From NCBI RefSeq assembly GCF_000160755.1, contig NZ_GG668576.1:1332031-1396030 (forward strand): a DNA stretch of 64,000 nucleotides, read 5' to 3'. The translations under genes were made by a program, and so were the position numbers. This document shows positions 48,577-58,830 of this stretch, one piece after another; the stretch's first letter is position 1; each line of letters opens with the position of its first letter. This DNA is from Proteus mirabilis ATCC 29906. GTDB taxonomy: Bacteria > Pseudomonadota > Gammaproteobacteria > Enterobacterales > Enterobacteriaceae. The notes beneath the pieces were generated by a model. The model searched no databases. It saw only the letters and a list, made by a program, of their open reading frames with translations, and had not been told where the DNA came from.

Positions 48577-50127
48577 ATGAATTATAATAAATTATTTCTT
48601 ATTTCTTTCTCTTTAATTTATTCTGCAAATGTTTTTTCTAATACGGATAGCCCATTACCAATGGATAATCTATCTCCATCTATGACTTTTAGTCCACCAG
48701 TAATTAGCCCAAGCCCATTACCAACAGATAACCCTTCACAATTAGGAAATGGTTCTATGGTAGAATCAAGTGTAGATATTCCCCCCACATCAACGGCTTA
48801 TCTGCCACAACCACCATTAATGCCTCATCTACCGCAACCACCATTAATGGGTTATCGCGCACCAACAATAGGTAATACATCAGGATATAGGACACAATTT
48901 CCAAATACAGATGCTAATCCAATTAAAACAATTAAAGCAATTAAAACATACCTTGACATGACTGATCATGCAACCGATTATCATAGTAAATTGATAGGTG
49001 AATACATTTCAGCCTTTATTTCTATTTCTAGACCTTCTACATCTACATCATCTGAAAATATTTTAGTCAGCCTTTCTAAACCTTTTTTTGATCATATGTC
49101 TAAAGCAATAGATGTTGATTCTGATGAAGATGGAAGTATGTTAGTGGATAAAAGTAAAAAGGATATCGCTCGTACTATGTCTTCTTATTTAGAAAGTCTA
49201 GAAGCAGGCTTTTTAGAAACAATGAACGATGAAAATACTAGTGAGATAAGACTAACACAGATGGCATTATTACATCAGATACAAGATTTTAAAAATATTG
49301 TTGACGAAAGTATAGAAAAAGGTACCTCTTTTACTATTGTTGCAAATCAAGATCTAGAAACAGCAGAACCATTAACTGAAATCCAAATGATTACTAAGCG
49401 ATTATCGCAACCAGTAACACGAGTTGATATTGCTAATGCATATGTTTTATTATCAGGAAAAATAGATAATGAAGTTGGAGCTATAGCGAATCAACAACAA
49501 ATAACTACTGAAACGTTAACTTTACAGGATAATAAAATTACTAAAGTAGAAAGTGATGTGAAAAAAAATGAAGGTAATATAGCTGTTAATAGAGAAGGTA
49601 TTACTAAAGTAGAAAGTATTGTAGAAAAAAATAAAGAAGATATACAAACAAATAAAGAAGATATACAAACAAATAGAGAAAATATTAATCAAGTTAAACA
49701 AACTGCTGACGAAAATAAAAAATATGTAAAGCAATACCTAGCTAATGATTTCGATGTTAATGAACAATCTAAAAGTTTAGTAGGTCATCTTGGCTCTTTA
49801 TATGCAGGAAATAAGTTAAACACAGATAATATTAATGCCATTAGAAATGATCTTAGCCATTTTAAAAATGAAACCAATAATCGTTTCTATAAAGTTGAAA
49901 AGCGCGCTAATCAAGGAATTGCCTCTGTTGCAGCGATGAGTAATTTACCCTTTAATGATGCAGCAACCTTTAGCACCGCAATGGGTATCGGTAATTATCG
50001 TAATGCCACAGCATTTGCATGGGGAATGCAATACCGTATCAACGAAAATGTTAAAGTTAAAGCCTCAACCGCTTGGAATGACGCTAACAATTGGGTCTCT
50101 GCGGGGGGGATCGGTATTAGTTGGTAA
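48577..50127 (+). CDS. Trimeric autotransporter adhesin (YadA-type anchor)
   Basis: A 516-aa surface protein. It has a signal peptide (about 1-21), then a Pro-rich segment with repeats (SPLPMDNLSPS / SPLPTDNPSQ; LPQPPLM twice). A helical region (about 110-310) follows, then a coiled-coil stalk with NKEDIQTNKEDIQTN repeats (about 345-385). The C-terminal YadA anchor begins near VEKRANQGIASVAAMSNLPF and ends in GGIGISW, the expected aromatic end. Codons are more A/T-rich than in neighbours. It sits where E. coli has ybaQ, between copA and ybaP. No typical YadA head repeats are visible. It is not enough to name it AipA or TaaP. Confidence 0.88.
   Translation: MNYNKLFLISFSLIYSANVFSNTDSPLPMDNLSPSMTFSPPVISPSPLPTDNPSQLGNGSMVESSVDIPPTSTAYLPQPPLMPHLPQPPLMGYRAPTIGNTSGYRTQFPNTDANPIKTIKAIKTYLDMTDHATDYHSKLIGEYISAFISISRPSTSTSSENILVSLSKPFFDHMSKAIDVDSDEDGSMLVDKSKKDIARTMSSYLESLEAGFLETMNDENTSEIRLTQMALLHQIQDFKNIVDESIEKGTSFTIVANQDLETAEPLTEIQMITKRLSQPVTRVDIANAYVLLSGKIDNEVGAIANQQQITTETLTLQDNKITKVESDVKKNEGNIAVNREGITKVESIVEKNKEDIQTNKEDIQTNRENINQVKQTADENKKYVKQYLANDFDVNEQSKSLVGHLGSLYAGNKLNTDNINAIRNDLSHFKNETNNRFYKVEKRANQGIASVAAMSNLPFNDAATFSTAMGIGNYRNATAFAWGMQYRINENVKVKASTAWNDANNWVSAGGIGISW
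48802..48849 (+). repeat. Pro-rich 27-nt tandem repeat in adhesin
   Basis: Two near-identical 21-nt blocks (ctgccacaaccaccattaatg and a 2-base variant) spaced 27 nt apart encode LPQPPLM twice. Confidence 0.7.
49630..49671 (+). repeat. 21-nt direct repeat in adhesin stalk
   Basis: Two exact tandem 21-nt units encode NKEDIQT twice, with a third degenerate unit after them. In-frame copy changes would lengthen or shorten the coiled coil by one heptad. Confidence 0.8.
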
Positions 50128-50252
50128 TATAAATTTATAAATATAGCGGTAAAGATAAGGAAAGCTAGGTAAAACTCAGTTTTCCTTGTTTTATTCAATA
50201 CAAAATCCGTTATGCTACAACCTTGTGGTTTATCCCATGAGGAGCGTATCAA

Positions 50253-51062
50253 ATGAAGGATATAATACAGAAAATCAAGAAATGGATCGGTATACAGAAA
50301 ACATCTTATTACCCCTATCCTGCTATTGATATTTCACTCCCTAATCATGTCTCTTTACATCTTGTTGGTAGTATCCATATGGGCGTGCCAACGATGTCAC
50401 CATTATCCAATGTGCTGATTAATAAAATAGCAACAGCGGATGCGGTTATTGTCGAAGCTGATATTTCAACCGAAACTCAGCCCTTTGATCAGCTATCGTT
50501 ATTGCGAGAGCCATTAGAACAACGAGTAAATGAAACACAACTTGCCACTATCATCAGCCATTGTGATCTTCTTTCTATTCCACGTTACCAAATTGATGAT
50601 AAACCACTGTGGCAAATCGCGCTGATATTACAATCAACCCAAGCGATGCAACTTGGATTACAACCACAGCACGGCATTGATTATCAAGTTATCCAACAAG
50701 CCAATAAACAACAAAAAGCGATTATAGAGCTAGAAGGTATTGAGCGTCAGGTCGCATTATTATTAGATTTTCCACAAGACGGCGCACAATTACTCGAAGA
50801 TACGCTAAAAAATTGGCATGAAAATGCACGGGCATTGCAAATTATGATCAATTGGTGGTTAAATTATACCAGTGAAAAGCACCCTTCTCCTTTGCCAAAT
50901 ACTTTTAGCAAAGCAGTATTTGATATTTTAATGGAAAAGCGCAATCAAGTCTGGGCAACAACGCTTTCTAATCTTCCAGCAGGCCACTATGTTGTCACCG
51001 TCGGTGCTCTTCACTTATTTGGTGAAGATAATTTAGTTGATCGATTAACTTATCAAGCATAA
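50253..51062 (+). CDS. ybaP: TraB/GumN-family protein YbaP
   Basis: A 269-aa protein of the TraB/PrgY/GumN family (Tiki-like metalloprotease fold). The N-terminal LHLVGSIHMGVPTMSPL and C-terminal YVVTVGALHLFGEDNLVDRL hold the two conserved GxH motifs. E. coli YbaP has the same neighbours. No clear signal peptide. The function is not established. Confidence 0.88.
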   Translation: MKDIIQKIKKWIGIQKTSYYPYPAIDISLPNHVSLHLVGSIHMGVPTMSPLSNVLINKIATADAVIVEADISTETQPFDQLSLLREPLEQRVNETQLATIISHCDLLSIPRYQIDDKPLWQIALILQSTQAMQLGLQPQHGIDYQVIQQANKQQKAIIELEGIERQVALLLDFPQDGAQLLEDTLKNWHENARALQIMINWWLNYTSEKHPSPLPNTFSKAVFDILMEKRNQVWATTLSNLPAGHYVVTVGALHLFGEDNLVDRLTYQA

Positions 51063-51108
51063 CAAGATCACGTTCACCATTGCTCTCACCTTATGAGTAG
51101 GAATAATT

Positions 51109-51588
51109 ATGACTCCCGCAGTGAATTTACTGGAAAAACAAAAAATTAAATTTACTCTTCACCCTTATGAACATGATGCGAATGTACATAACTTTGGTGA
51201 TGAAGCCGTTGAAAAGTTAGGACTAGATAACCGTCAAGTGTTTAAAACGCTTCTTGTTGCGTTAAATGGTGATGCTAAAAACCTAGCCGTTGCGGTCACC
51301 CCAGTATCAAGTCAACTTGACTTAAAACGAGTCGCCAAATGCCTTAAAGCTAAAAAAGCAGAAATGGCCGATCCACAAATAGCACAAAAAGTAACAGGTT
51401 ATTTAGTCGGCGGTATAAGCCCATTAGGACAAAAAAAGCGCCTTCCCACGGTGATTGATGATCAAGCACTTAAGTTTGACACTATCTATGTCTCAGGAGG
51501 TAAGCGAGGGCTGGATATTGAACTAGCGGCTGAAGATTTATGCTCAGTATTAGGTGCACAATTTGCCCTGATCCGTAAAGAGGATTAA
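51109..51588 (+). CDS. ybaK: Cys-tRNA(Pro)/Cys-tRNA(Cys) deacylase YbaK
   Basis: A 159-aa INS-superfamily editing protein that hydrolyses Cys mischarged on tRNA-Pro. It has the Lys in [10 protein letters not shown] and the [17 protein letters not shown] block characteristic of YbaK. It lies 46 bp after ybaP in the conserved order. A terminator follows. Confidence 0.95.
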   Translation: MTPAVNLLEKQKIKFTLHPYEHDANVHNFGDEAVEKLGLDNRQVFKTLLVALNGDAKNLAVAVTPVSSQLDLKRVAKCLKAKKAEMADPQIAQKVTGYLVGGISPLGQKKRLPTVIDDQALKFDTIYVSGGKRGLDIELAAEDLCSVLGAQFALIRKED

Positions 51589-51652
51589 GAGTAACTGATT
51601 GCTTATTTTAGGCTTTTATATCAACCAAGCTGCCAATAAGAAATAAAATAAC

Positions 51653-51679
51653 AAAAGGCGACATCCTCTGCCGCCTTTT
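51653..51679. terminator. Terminator between ybaK and ushA
   Basis: aaaaggcg pairs with cgcctttt around an 11-nt loop, between convergent genes. A/T tracts form the stem base, so it probably works both ways. Confidence 0.7.
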
Positions 51680-51711
51680 GGGAATTATCTATTGTATATT
51701 TTCAATAAATA

Positions 51712-53376
51712 CTATTTTTTATACACAATCTCGCCTTGCGGTTCAAAATCAGCCGCTTTTAGTGGTGAGTGTTTTTCGATATAACCTTTTAACACTTCTG
51801 CATCAACAAAGCCGGTATTGACATATCCTGGGTGTGAATCAATCTTAGGATAACCATCACCACCAATACCGTTAAAGTTTAATGTCGCCATACGATAATT
51901 TTTAGTTTTATCTAATGGTTTGCCCGCAATTTTTACATCACTCACTTTACAATCTGCATCTACGGTTAAACTTACATTGTAAAATTGTGCATAAGCGCCT
52001 GAGTCTACTTTCATGCAAGCAACTGCGGATAGATAAGGTTCAACTTCTTCACCTTTGAAATCAACATAGACGAGTTCGTTAGCAAAGGGTTGTACTTTTA
52101 ATACATCTTTATAAGTAATATCGCCAGATTCAATCGAATCACGTACACCACCACCACTCATAATGGCAAAATCAGCATTTGCACGCTCCGCCTGAGCAGA
52201 TAACAGTAAACGCGCCATATTCGTTTGTTCAAAACGAACTTTGCTACGATCGCCTTCTAATTTACCAACCACTTCCCCCACTTTCACATTCAATTGCTCA
52301 CCACCTTTCTCTTGATAAGGGGTCAGTAATTTCATCATTTCAGGGTTATGAGGGATCTCCTCTGTGTAGTAAACTCGCTCAGTAGTTCCGTCTTCTTTTT
52401 TCACTTTCTTATTTAAGTTAATTGGAATTAACTGATAGTGTTTTAATGTGAACTCACCATTACGGAACTCAAAATCAGCGCGACCTACATATTTACCCCA
52501 TTCATGGGCTTGAACAATCCATGTGCCATTTTGATTATCTGGAGCGCAAGGTGTGCCGGGAACATAATCTGCTTGTTTGTAATTTTTATTCTCTTGAGAC
52601 ATACAAACCGGATCTTGTGAGTGTCCACCGACAATCATATCTAAATAGCCTTTCGGCAAAGCACGCGCCATTTCAACATCACCCGGTGCATTAGAGCCAT
52701 GATTACCATCGTCATAATGCCCCATATGGGTAGCAGCGATAATAATATCGGGTTTTTCTGTGGTACGTAATTCTTCAACGACTTTTTTCGCTTCATCTGC
52801 CGGTTTACGGAACTCAGTATCAGGGAAGTTAGCAGGATTACCAATACGCACCGTATCATCGGTAGTTAAACCTAATACCGCAATTTTCACTCCTTGCTTA
52901 TCAAAAATAGTATAAGGTTTAAATAAACGTTCACCGGTACTTTTTTGATAAATATTCGCAGATAGGAAGGGGAAAGTAGCCCATTTTTCTTGTTGGCGTA
53001 GCACTTCCAGTGGATTATCAAACTCATGGTTACCCAGCGCCATAGCGTCATAACCGACAAGATTCATCCCTTTAAAATCAGGCTCTGCATCTTGTAAATC
53101 AGATTCAGGAACCCCCGTATTAATATCACCACCAGACAGAAGCAATACGCTACCGCCATTTTTAGCGACTTCATCGCGAATATTGTCAACGACGGTTTTT
53201 TGAGCAGCTAAACCGTACTCGCCATGATCATTGTGCCAAAAGTGACCGTGATGATCATTAGTATGTAGGATGGTAATTTGGTAAGTTTTATCTTTTTCCC
53301 ATGCCTGAGACATCACAGGCGCCATTGCTAAAGTCACTGTCAGTGCGCATGCAGATAATTTAAACGATAAGCTCAT
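51712..53376 (-). CDS. ushA: UDP-sugar hydrolase/5'-nucleotidase UshA
   Basis: Periplasmic metallophosphoesterase releasing nucleosides from nucleotides and UDP-sugars, 554 aa (E. coli 550). The signal peptide ends at MSQA-WEKD. Metal motifs are ILHTNDHHGHF, GGDINTG, ALGNHEFDN, ATHMGHYDDGNHG and GGHSQDPVC. The C-terminal substrate domain has the NFNGIGGDGYP block. Divergent from ybaL across an unusually long gap. Confidence 0.97.
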   Translation of the reverse strand: MSLSFKLSACALTVTLAMAPVMSQAWEKDKTYQITILHTNDHHGHFWHNDHGEYGLAAQKTVVDNIRDEVAKNGGSVLLLSGGDINTGVPESDLQDAEPDFKGMNLVGYDAMALGNHEFDNPLEVLRQQEKWATFPFLSANIYQKSTGERLFKPYTIFDKQGVKIAVLGLTTDDTVRIGNPANFPDTEFRKPADEAKKVVEELRTTEKPDIIIAATHMGHYDDGNHGSNAPGDVEMARALPKGYLDMIVGGHSQDPVCMSQENKNYKQADYVPGTPCAPDNQNGTWIVQAHEWGKYVGRADFEFRNGEFTLKHYQLIPINLNKKVKKEDGTTERVYYTEEIPHNPEMMKLLTPYQEKGGEQLNVKVGEVVGKLEGDRSKVRFEQTNMARLLLSAQAERANADFAIMSGGGVRDSIESGDITYKDVLKVQPFANELVYVDFKGEEVEPYLSAVACMKVDSGAYAQFYNVSLTVDADCKVSDVKIAGKPLDKTKNYRMATLNFNGIGGDGYPKIDSHPGYVNTGFVDAEVLKGYIEKHSPLKAADFEPQGEIVYKK

Positions 53377-54264
53377 GGTCTATCCCCATGTATATTATTT
53401 ATTGAGAAGGCTCTGCCCTGTATTCACAGTAGAAAAAGCAGAAAGAAGTAAATAGTTTTACTGTGTTTTATGACGTAGGTTATATATTTTTATTATTATT
53501 TCATTGTTCCAATAGTTTTTTTGAGACATCAGTCAAACTCTATTTGCTATAAATGGAGTTGACGTAAAATAGATATGGACGACACTAATAACAATAGCAA
53601 TAACTTACTAACAAAAAAGCATCCATTAAGTTGTGATAACAAATTTTTGGCTATTTTTACTCCATTATAGGTAAGAACGACTATAATTTAACTTAAAAAA
53701 TAAATTTCAGTTATGAACATCTCGGGGACAATGTTGCCCGTTCCCCTATCGCAAAAACAAAGTCTGCTTATTGATATTATGTTAATCACAGCATTTTCTA
53801 CTGTGTAGCATAGTGCTCAATAGTTATTCACTACTGAAATAACCATAGTTAGCATTTTTTATTTTATCTGAGTTTTACTTGGGGCAATATGAGGGATACT
53901 CGTCTTAGCGATTGCTCTCTAATTTAAAAAACATTGAACATGTTGAGCCTAATGACACTTATCTATCTTTATTGATTATTTCCATACTTTTTCTTCACCA
54001 GATCCTGACCAATAAAGCTAAATAAGTTGTATTTATTTTTACAACCTACAACCAATCTAAATACTCTATATCAAGCTTATACAAAGAATAACTACCAAAA
54101 ATAACACAGAAACACTCAGTTACATTATAAATCTAAATCAAATTGATATTTTTATAAAAATTCAATAAATTTTAGCGAATTTAGCGCTTAGATACGTTAA
54201 ACTAACAGTCTGCTGTACCACTCGCCCCCCGATACATGTAGTTTAATAACAAGAAGGAGAATTG
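53377..54264. other. Long A/T-rich gap between ushA and ybaL
   Basis: About 890 bp in the place where E. coli carries fsr (fosmidomycin efflux). I find no open frame with coding character, no tRNA and no clear repeat. The AAGGAGA at 54252-54261 is the ybaL ribosome binding site. It may be decayed remains of a lost gene, but no protein similarity is visible by eye. Confidence 0.5.
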
Positions 54265-56025
54265 ATGCCGCATTCAACCCCCCTCATTACCACCATTGTT
54301 GGTGGCTTAGCACTTGCTTACATCTTAGGCATGATTGCTCAACGGCTAAAAATCTCACCTTTAGTAGGATATCTTGCTGCGGGTGTGCTCGCTGGCCCAT
54401 TTACCCCCGGCTTCGTTGCTGATACCTCTTTGGCGCCTGAGCTTGCTGAAATCGGTGTTATCTTACTGATGTTTGGCGTAGGTTTACATTTTTCTTTAAA
54501 AGATCTAATGGCTGTAAAAGCTATCGCGATCCCCGGTGCCATAGCACAAATTACCGTTGCCACCTTATTAGGGTTAGGGTTATCCACTTTCTTTGGCTGG
54601 GGTCTATTTAGTGGCATTGTCTTTGGATTATGCCTTTCAACGGCAAGTACTGTGGTATTGCTACGCGCACTCGAAGAAAGAGGTTTAATTGATAGCCAAC
54701 GCGGTCAAATCGCTATTGGTTGGTTAATTGTCGAAGATCTCGCTATGGTATTAGCCTTAGTATTACTACCAGCTATTGCCAATATGCTTGAAAGTAGTGA
54801 CCAAACAAGTATTTCACAGTTATTAATTAACTTAGGTATCACTATTGGTAAAGTAGTTGCCTTTATTTTAATTATGATGATTGTCGGTCGTAAGCTTATT
54901 CCGTGGATCTTAGCTAAAACGGCTGCCACTGGCTCTCGTGAGCTTTTTACCCTATGTGTGTTAGCACTAGCTTTAGGTATCGCTTACGCAGCAGTGACGC
55001 TATTTGATGCTTCTTTCGCATTAGGCGCTTTCTTTGCCGGTATGGTACTTAATGAGTCTGACCTCAGCCACCGAGCAGCACAAGATACTTTACCTCTACG
55101 TGATGCCTTCGCCGTTCTGTTCTTTGTCTCTGTCGGCATGCTATTTGATCCTATGGTATTAATTGAGCATCCTCTAGGCATTTTAGCCACACTTGCGATC
55201 ATTATTATAGGTAAATCCTTAGCAGCCCTAGTGCTCGTTCGTATGTTTGGGCATTCACGCAGAACCGCATTAACCATTTCAGCCAGTCTTGCGCAAATTG
55301 GTGAATTTGCCTTTATTTTAGCTGGAATGGGGGTTGCACTAAATGTTTTAGAGCCAGATGCACGTAACTTGGTTCTTGCCGGCGCCTTAGTCTCTATTAT
55401 GCTTAATCCTGTTCTCTTCTCTTTGTTAGACCGTTATCTAGCAAAAACAGAAACCAAAGAAGAGCAAGAGCAACTTCAACAAGAAGAGATGGAAGAAGAG
55501 ATGCCTGTGCCTGTCGATATTTGTGGGCATGCCATTATCGTCGGTTATGGTCGTGCAGGTAGTATGCTAGCTGAAAAGCTACAACCACAAGCTATCCCAT
55601 TGGTCATTATTGAAAATAGCCGTAATAAATTTGCTGAGTTAAAAGAAAAAGGCTTAAACGCCGTACTCGGTAATGCTATGACCAAAGAATCGCTGGCATT
55701 AGCGCGTGTTGATTGTGCTAAATCGCTACTACTAACCATTCCTAACGGTTATGAAGCAGCAGATATCGCAGAAACAGCAAGAAAAATGAACCCTGATCTT
55801 AATATTATCGTTCGTGCTCATTTTGACGATATTATTGTTCGTGCTAACTATGATGAAGAAGCTTCCTTTATTCTTGAGAAAGGGGCAAATCATGTGATAA
55901 TCGATGAAGATCAGACCGCTTCAGCAATGGCTGAGATGCTAATACAAGAAGTCGAGTTCGGTTGCGCCATTGATGACACACCTGAAGAGGGTCAACAAAT
56001 TATTGCGCCCAATGCAGCGCAATAA
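54265..56025 (+). CDS. ybaL: Kef-type cation/proton antiporter YbaL
   Basis: A 586-aa CPA2-family inner-membrane transporter: about 12 hydrophobic segments (GYLAAGVLAGPFTPG, FGLCLSTASTVVLLRALEERG, FFVSVGMLFDP), then a cytosolic TrkA-N/RCK domain starting near HAIIVGYGRAGSMLAEKL. The linker is rich in Glu/Gln (EEQEQLQQEEMEEEM). The ATG at 54265 has AAGGAG upstream; a TTG codon precedes it. Substrate cation not established. Confidence 0.93.
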   Translation: MPHSTPLITTIVGGLALAYILGMIAQRLKISPLVGYLAAGVLAGPFTPGFVADTSLAPELAEIGVILLMFGVGLHFSLKDLMAVKAIAIPGAIAQITVATLLGLGLSTFFGWGLFSGIVFGLCLSTASTVVLLRALEERGLIDSQRGQIAIGWLIVEDLAMVLALVLLPAIANMLESSDQTSISQLLINLGITIGKVVAFILIMMIVGRKLIPWILAKTAATGSRELFTLCVLALALGIAYAAVTLFDASFALGAFFAGMVLNESDLSHRAAQDTLPLRDAFAVLFFVSVGMLFDPMVLIEHPLGILATLAIIIIGKSLAALVLVRMFGHSRRTALTISASLAQIGEFAFILAGMGVALNVLEPDARNLVLAGALVSIMLNPVLFSLLDRYLAKTETKEEQEQLQQEEMEEEMPVPVDICGHAIIVGYGRAGSMLAEKLQPQAIPLVIIENSRNKFAELKEKGLNAVLGNAMTKESLALARVDCAKSLLLTIPNGYEAADIAETARKMNPDLNIIVRAHFDDIIVRANYDEEASFILEKGANHVIIDEDQTASAMAEMLIQEVEFGCAIDDTPEEGQQIIAPNAAQ

Positions 56026-56064
56026 TAGAGATTTATTTTTAAAATAAAGGATTAACAAACTAAA

Positions 56065-56096
56065 AAAGCAACACCTTTATCGCGTGTTGCTTTTTA
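56065..56096 (+). terminator. ybaL terminator
   Basis: aaagcaacac pairs with gtgttgcttt, followed by a T-rich tract. Also oriented usefully for the convergent gsk. Confidence 0.85.
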
Positions 56097-56135
56097 TTTT
56101 CTCTCTTTCACAAAAGAAGAGCGCGACGACTTAAC

Positions 56136-57446
56136 TTAACGTTCCCAGTAAGCTTCTTCTAAGCTATCTTCTTTCTCAGGCAAACCGCGAGTCAAACGTG
56201 GTGAGTGTTGGCTTAATACTTGATAGCTTACACGGTTAGCATATTTACACACTTGCGCCAATGAAGAGTAAGTCAAATAACTACGTGGGTGTTTACTCGA
56301 ATTAGGTACATTAATGCGATGATAACTATTTGCCGTAATATCATGTAATAGTGCAGATAATGCCGCATCGCCAGCACCATTGGTATTCATGATTTTTTCC
56401 GGCCCTCCCATATAAGGCTCTATATGCGAATAGACTTTTTCCGGCGTTTGGCAATCTTTAAAACGCATAGCACGGCTAAACTCGTAACGATTAAATTCAG
56501 CAATTGCACCTGGAAGTAACGGATGAGTGGTTTGGCGTTTAAAATCACTCTCTGTAAAACCTGCCATATACAACCCTGCAGGGCCTGCGGTACATAAGAC
56601 TAAATCAACCCACTCTAAAGCCGCATCTGATGCTAACAATGGATCAGCATGACCTGTAAGCTCTAGGGCTTCATCTTCATTCATTGCCACTACCGAGACA
56701 TGCTCTTTTAAGAAATCTCTCCACCACTGAGGATCGTCGGCAATCACGTATTTAGTACCCAACGTTAAGACAACCGGTACATCATGCTTTTTGGCATATT
56801 CTATCGCTTTCATAGTTGCCAACGGCATTGGCTCTCCCGGTTTGCAACGGACGAGATAAGCAGTTAAAACTAATGCCGATGCATCTGCAATCACATCCTC
56901 AGGAATACTTTCGGGCTGAAGTTGATTCATTTGACCAGGACTGATAGCAAAAGTACGTTCACCATTTTCAGTAATGAGGGTAAAGCAACGCCCTATTGCA
57001 CCATCAACACCTTGTAAATAGTTTAAATCAGTACGGCTTGAGGTATTACATAAGTAGCGATAAGCATAACTACCAATCTGAATATTGTTGCACATAGTCC
57101 CCAATAAAACAGAACGATCATCCGCTAATACGGAGTAGTTATGTAGTGTGTTACCAATAGTGCCACCCGCAAATTCATGGGTAATAAGATTATTAACCGT
57201 TAATTCGCGATAAAGGGCTTCCGCTACATCATCTTCAATAACCAGAGAGTGTCCCTGACTCAAGTTATAGCGATTGATAAACGCTTCATCTACCTTAGCT
57301 TCAATATCAACTAATGTTTGGTCGATGCCAACAATATAAGCCCGAGAAGATTCGCTCTCAGTCATATTGATGATAGGTTTTAATAATGGATCTCGTAAAC
57401 TAACGGGAAAATAGTGTTTGGATTTTCTTTTGCCAGGGAATTTCAT
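56136..57446 (-). CDS. gsk: Inosine/guanosine kinase
   Basis: Purine salvage kinase of the PfkB superfamily making IMP and GMP from nucleosides, 436 aa (E. coli 434). N-terminal MKFPGKRKSKHYFPV, FAGGTIGNTLHNYSVL and MNTNGAGDAALSALLHD (catalytic Asp) are diagnostic. The same neighbourhood as in E. coli (ybaL-gsk). Confidence 0.97.
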   Translation of the reverse strand: MKFPGKRKSKHYFPVSLRDPLLKPIINMTESESSRAYIVGIDQTLVDIEAKVDEAFINRYNLSQGHSLVIEDDVAEALYRELTVNNLITHEFAGGTIGNTLHNYSVLADDRSVLLGTMCNNIQIGSYAYRYLCNTSSRTDLNYLQGVDGAIGRCFTLITENGERTFAISPGQMNQLQPESIPEDVIADASALVLTAYLVRCKPGEPMPLATMKAIEYAKKHDVPVVLTLGTKYVIADDPQWWRDFLKEHVSVVAMNEDEALELTGHADPLLASDAALEWVDLVLCTAGPAGLYMAGFTESDFKRQTTHPLLPGAIAEFNRYEFSRAMRFKDCQTPEKVYSHIEPYMGGPEKIMNTNGAGDAALSALLHDITANSYHRINVPNSSKHPRSYLTYSSLAQVCKYANRVSYQVLSQHSPRLTRGLPEKEDSLEEAYWER

Positions 57447-57548
57447 TGTGAACGATGCTACAAGCTAAAAAAGATGCGCAATGTTAACACAATATTAGTG
57501 GAGAGACAGTAGGTGTACGTCTGTACACCTACTTTTATTTGTGGATAT

Positions 57549-58667
57549 TTACGCTGTTTTACGGCGATTTCTTGCCATATAGCCCAGTAAAACACCCATT
57601 ACAGAAAGGATAAAACCAACAAATGCGGCACCGACTAAGATTAATGCACGTTTAGGCGCATCTTTCTTAGTTGGTTCATAAGGTTTTAGCATATATTTGA
57701 AAGGAACAAATTGCAGATCACCCAATTTTATTTGTTCTAACTGCTGGATATTATATAAGCGGTTTTTTAATTCAGAACTGACCGTTGTAGGATCAGTAAT
57801 CGCTTCTGTTATCGCTAATTTGCTACTAAGTGCATCAGCCCCCATGGCAATGGAGTAATCAGGATCATCTTTAATTTGTGCACCTTCACTAGAAATAGGC
57901 TTTTTAACCCCCGCAGCATTGGCAATTTCTAGTGCATATTTTAAGCGCTGAACATTAACATTACGCGCATTCGCAATACGTTCTAAATCCATTTGATACG
58001 CTTTTTGCGCATGGTTTAATTTACGCTCAATTTGATCATCAATTTCGTCTTTCACTTCTACCCGTACTTTAGTAGAAATAAAGCGAATATAACCTGATAG
58101 TAAATCGTAAGCTTCTTCAGAGGTTGGCGCAGTAAAGCTTAAGTTAATTTCGCCACTAAATTCTTCATCACTATTTTTACTGTCTGATGCTTTTAAATTA
58201 ATATCTTTAGTAACAATAGTTTCGATTAATTTACGTTTATCCAATGGCGTAGGATCGTCCATCTTAGCCAATAAGTTTTTATAGTAATCCGTATTGACTA
58301 AATATTCTTCACGTAATACACGGGAATTGTAGTTATTGATAAATTTTTGGTAAACAGAAGAAGCATTTACGCCAGTATCAACATCAACCAAGCTTAAATC
58401 ATTTAAGGTTGCTCTTAACTGCTTCATCTCATCTAACATTGGTTTTGTAATAGCCGCTTGGCTTGTCCATTTCTGGGGCAGAAAGCTCGCAACAGTAAAA
58501 CCTACGATAGCAAATAAAAGTGTGATCCCAATAATGACAAATTTTGATTTATAAAGAACAGAGAATAACTCAAACAGATCGATTTCATCGTTCTGTTTTA
58601 GATAAAAATCGTCGAAATGCCCTTTATCAACTTCTGAAGATTGTGGTTTTGAAAGCTTACTATTCAT
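57549..58667 (-). CDS. wzz: Wzz/FepE-type polysaccharide chain-length determinant
   Basis: Inner-membrane polysaccharide co-polymerase setting O-antigen modal length, 372 aa. The N-terminal cytoplasmic part is followed by a membrane segment (about 50-70, FVIIGITLLFAIVGFTVASF), a periplasmic helical domain with a coiled-coil (about 195-235), and a second membrane segment near 330-355 before a basic tail (ARNRRKTA). A Pro-rich KPYEPTKKDAPKRA precedes it, as in the family. The ATG at 58667 has AGGCAGGAAA upstream; the frame continues upstream without a ribosome binding site. It lies where E. coli has aes, away from any O-antigen cluster. Confidence 0.87.
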   Translation of the reverse strand: MNSKLSKPQSSEVDKGHFDDFYLKQNDEIDLFELFSVLYKSKFVIIGITLLFAIVGFTVASFLPQKWTSQAAITKPMLDEMKQLRATLNDLSLVDVDTGVNASSVYQKFINNYNSRVLREEYLVNTDYYKNLLAKMDDPTPLDKRKLIETIVTKDINLKASDSKNSDEEFSGEINLSFTAPTSEEAYDLLSGYIRFISTKVRVEVKDEIDDQIERKLNHAQKAYQMDLERIANARNVNVQRLKYALEIANAAGVKKPISSEGAQIKDDPDYSIAMGADALSSKLAITEAITDPTTVSSELKNRLYNIQQLEQIKLGDLQFVPFKYMLKPYEPTKKDAPKRALILVGAAFVGFILSVMGVLLGYMARNRRKTA

Positions 58668-58830
58668 TTTCCTGCCTAAATTTGTGTAATGCAGCGTCCG
58701 TTTATCAGCCATTTTAGTGCACAAGACTAAAATGGTTAAAAAATGAGAAAAGATAAGTTTATATATAACTGAAATATGATCAAATGAATATATCACCTAA
58801 TCCGATAATCGTATTTAGTGAGCTTATCTA

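Noticed and set aside
49522-49734. 70-codon minus-strand frame in the adhesin stalk
   Set aside because: Ile/Phe-rich shadow of the Lys/Asn-rich repeats, not a gene.
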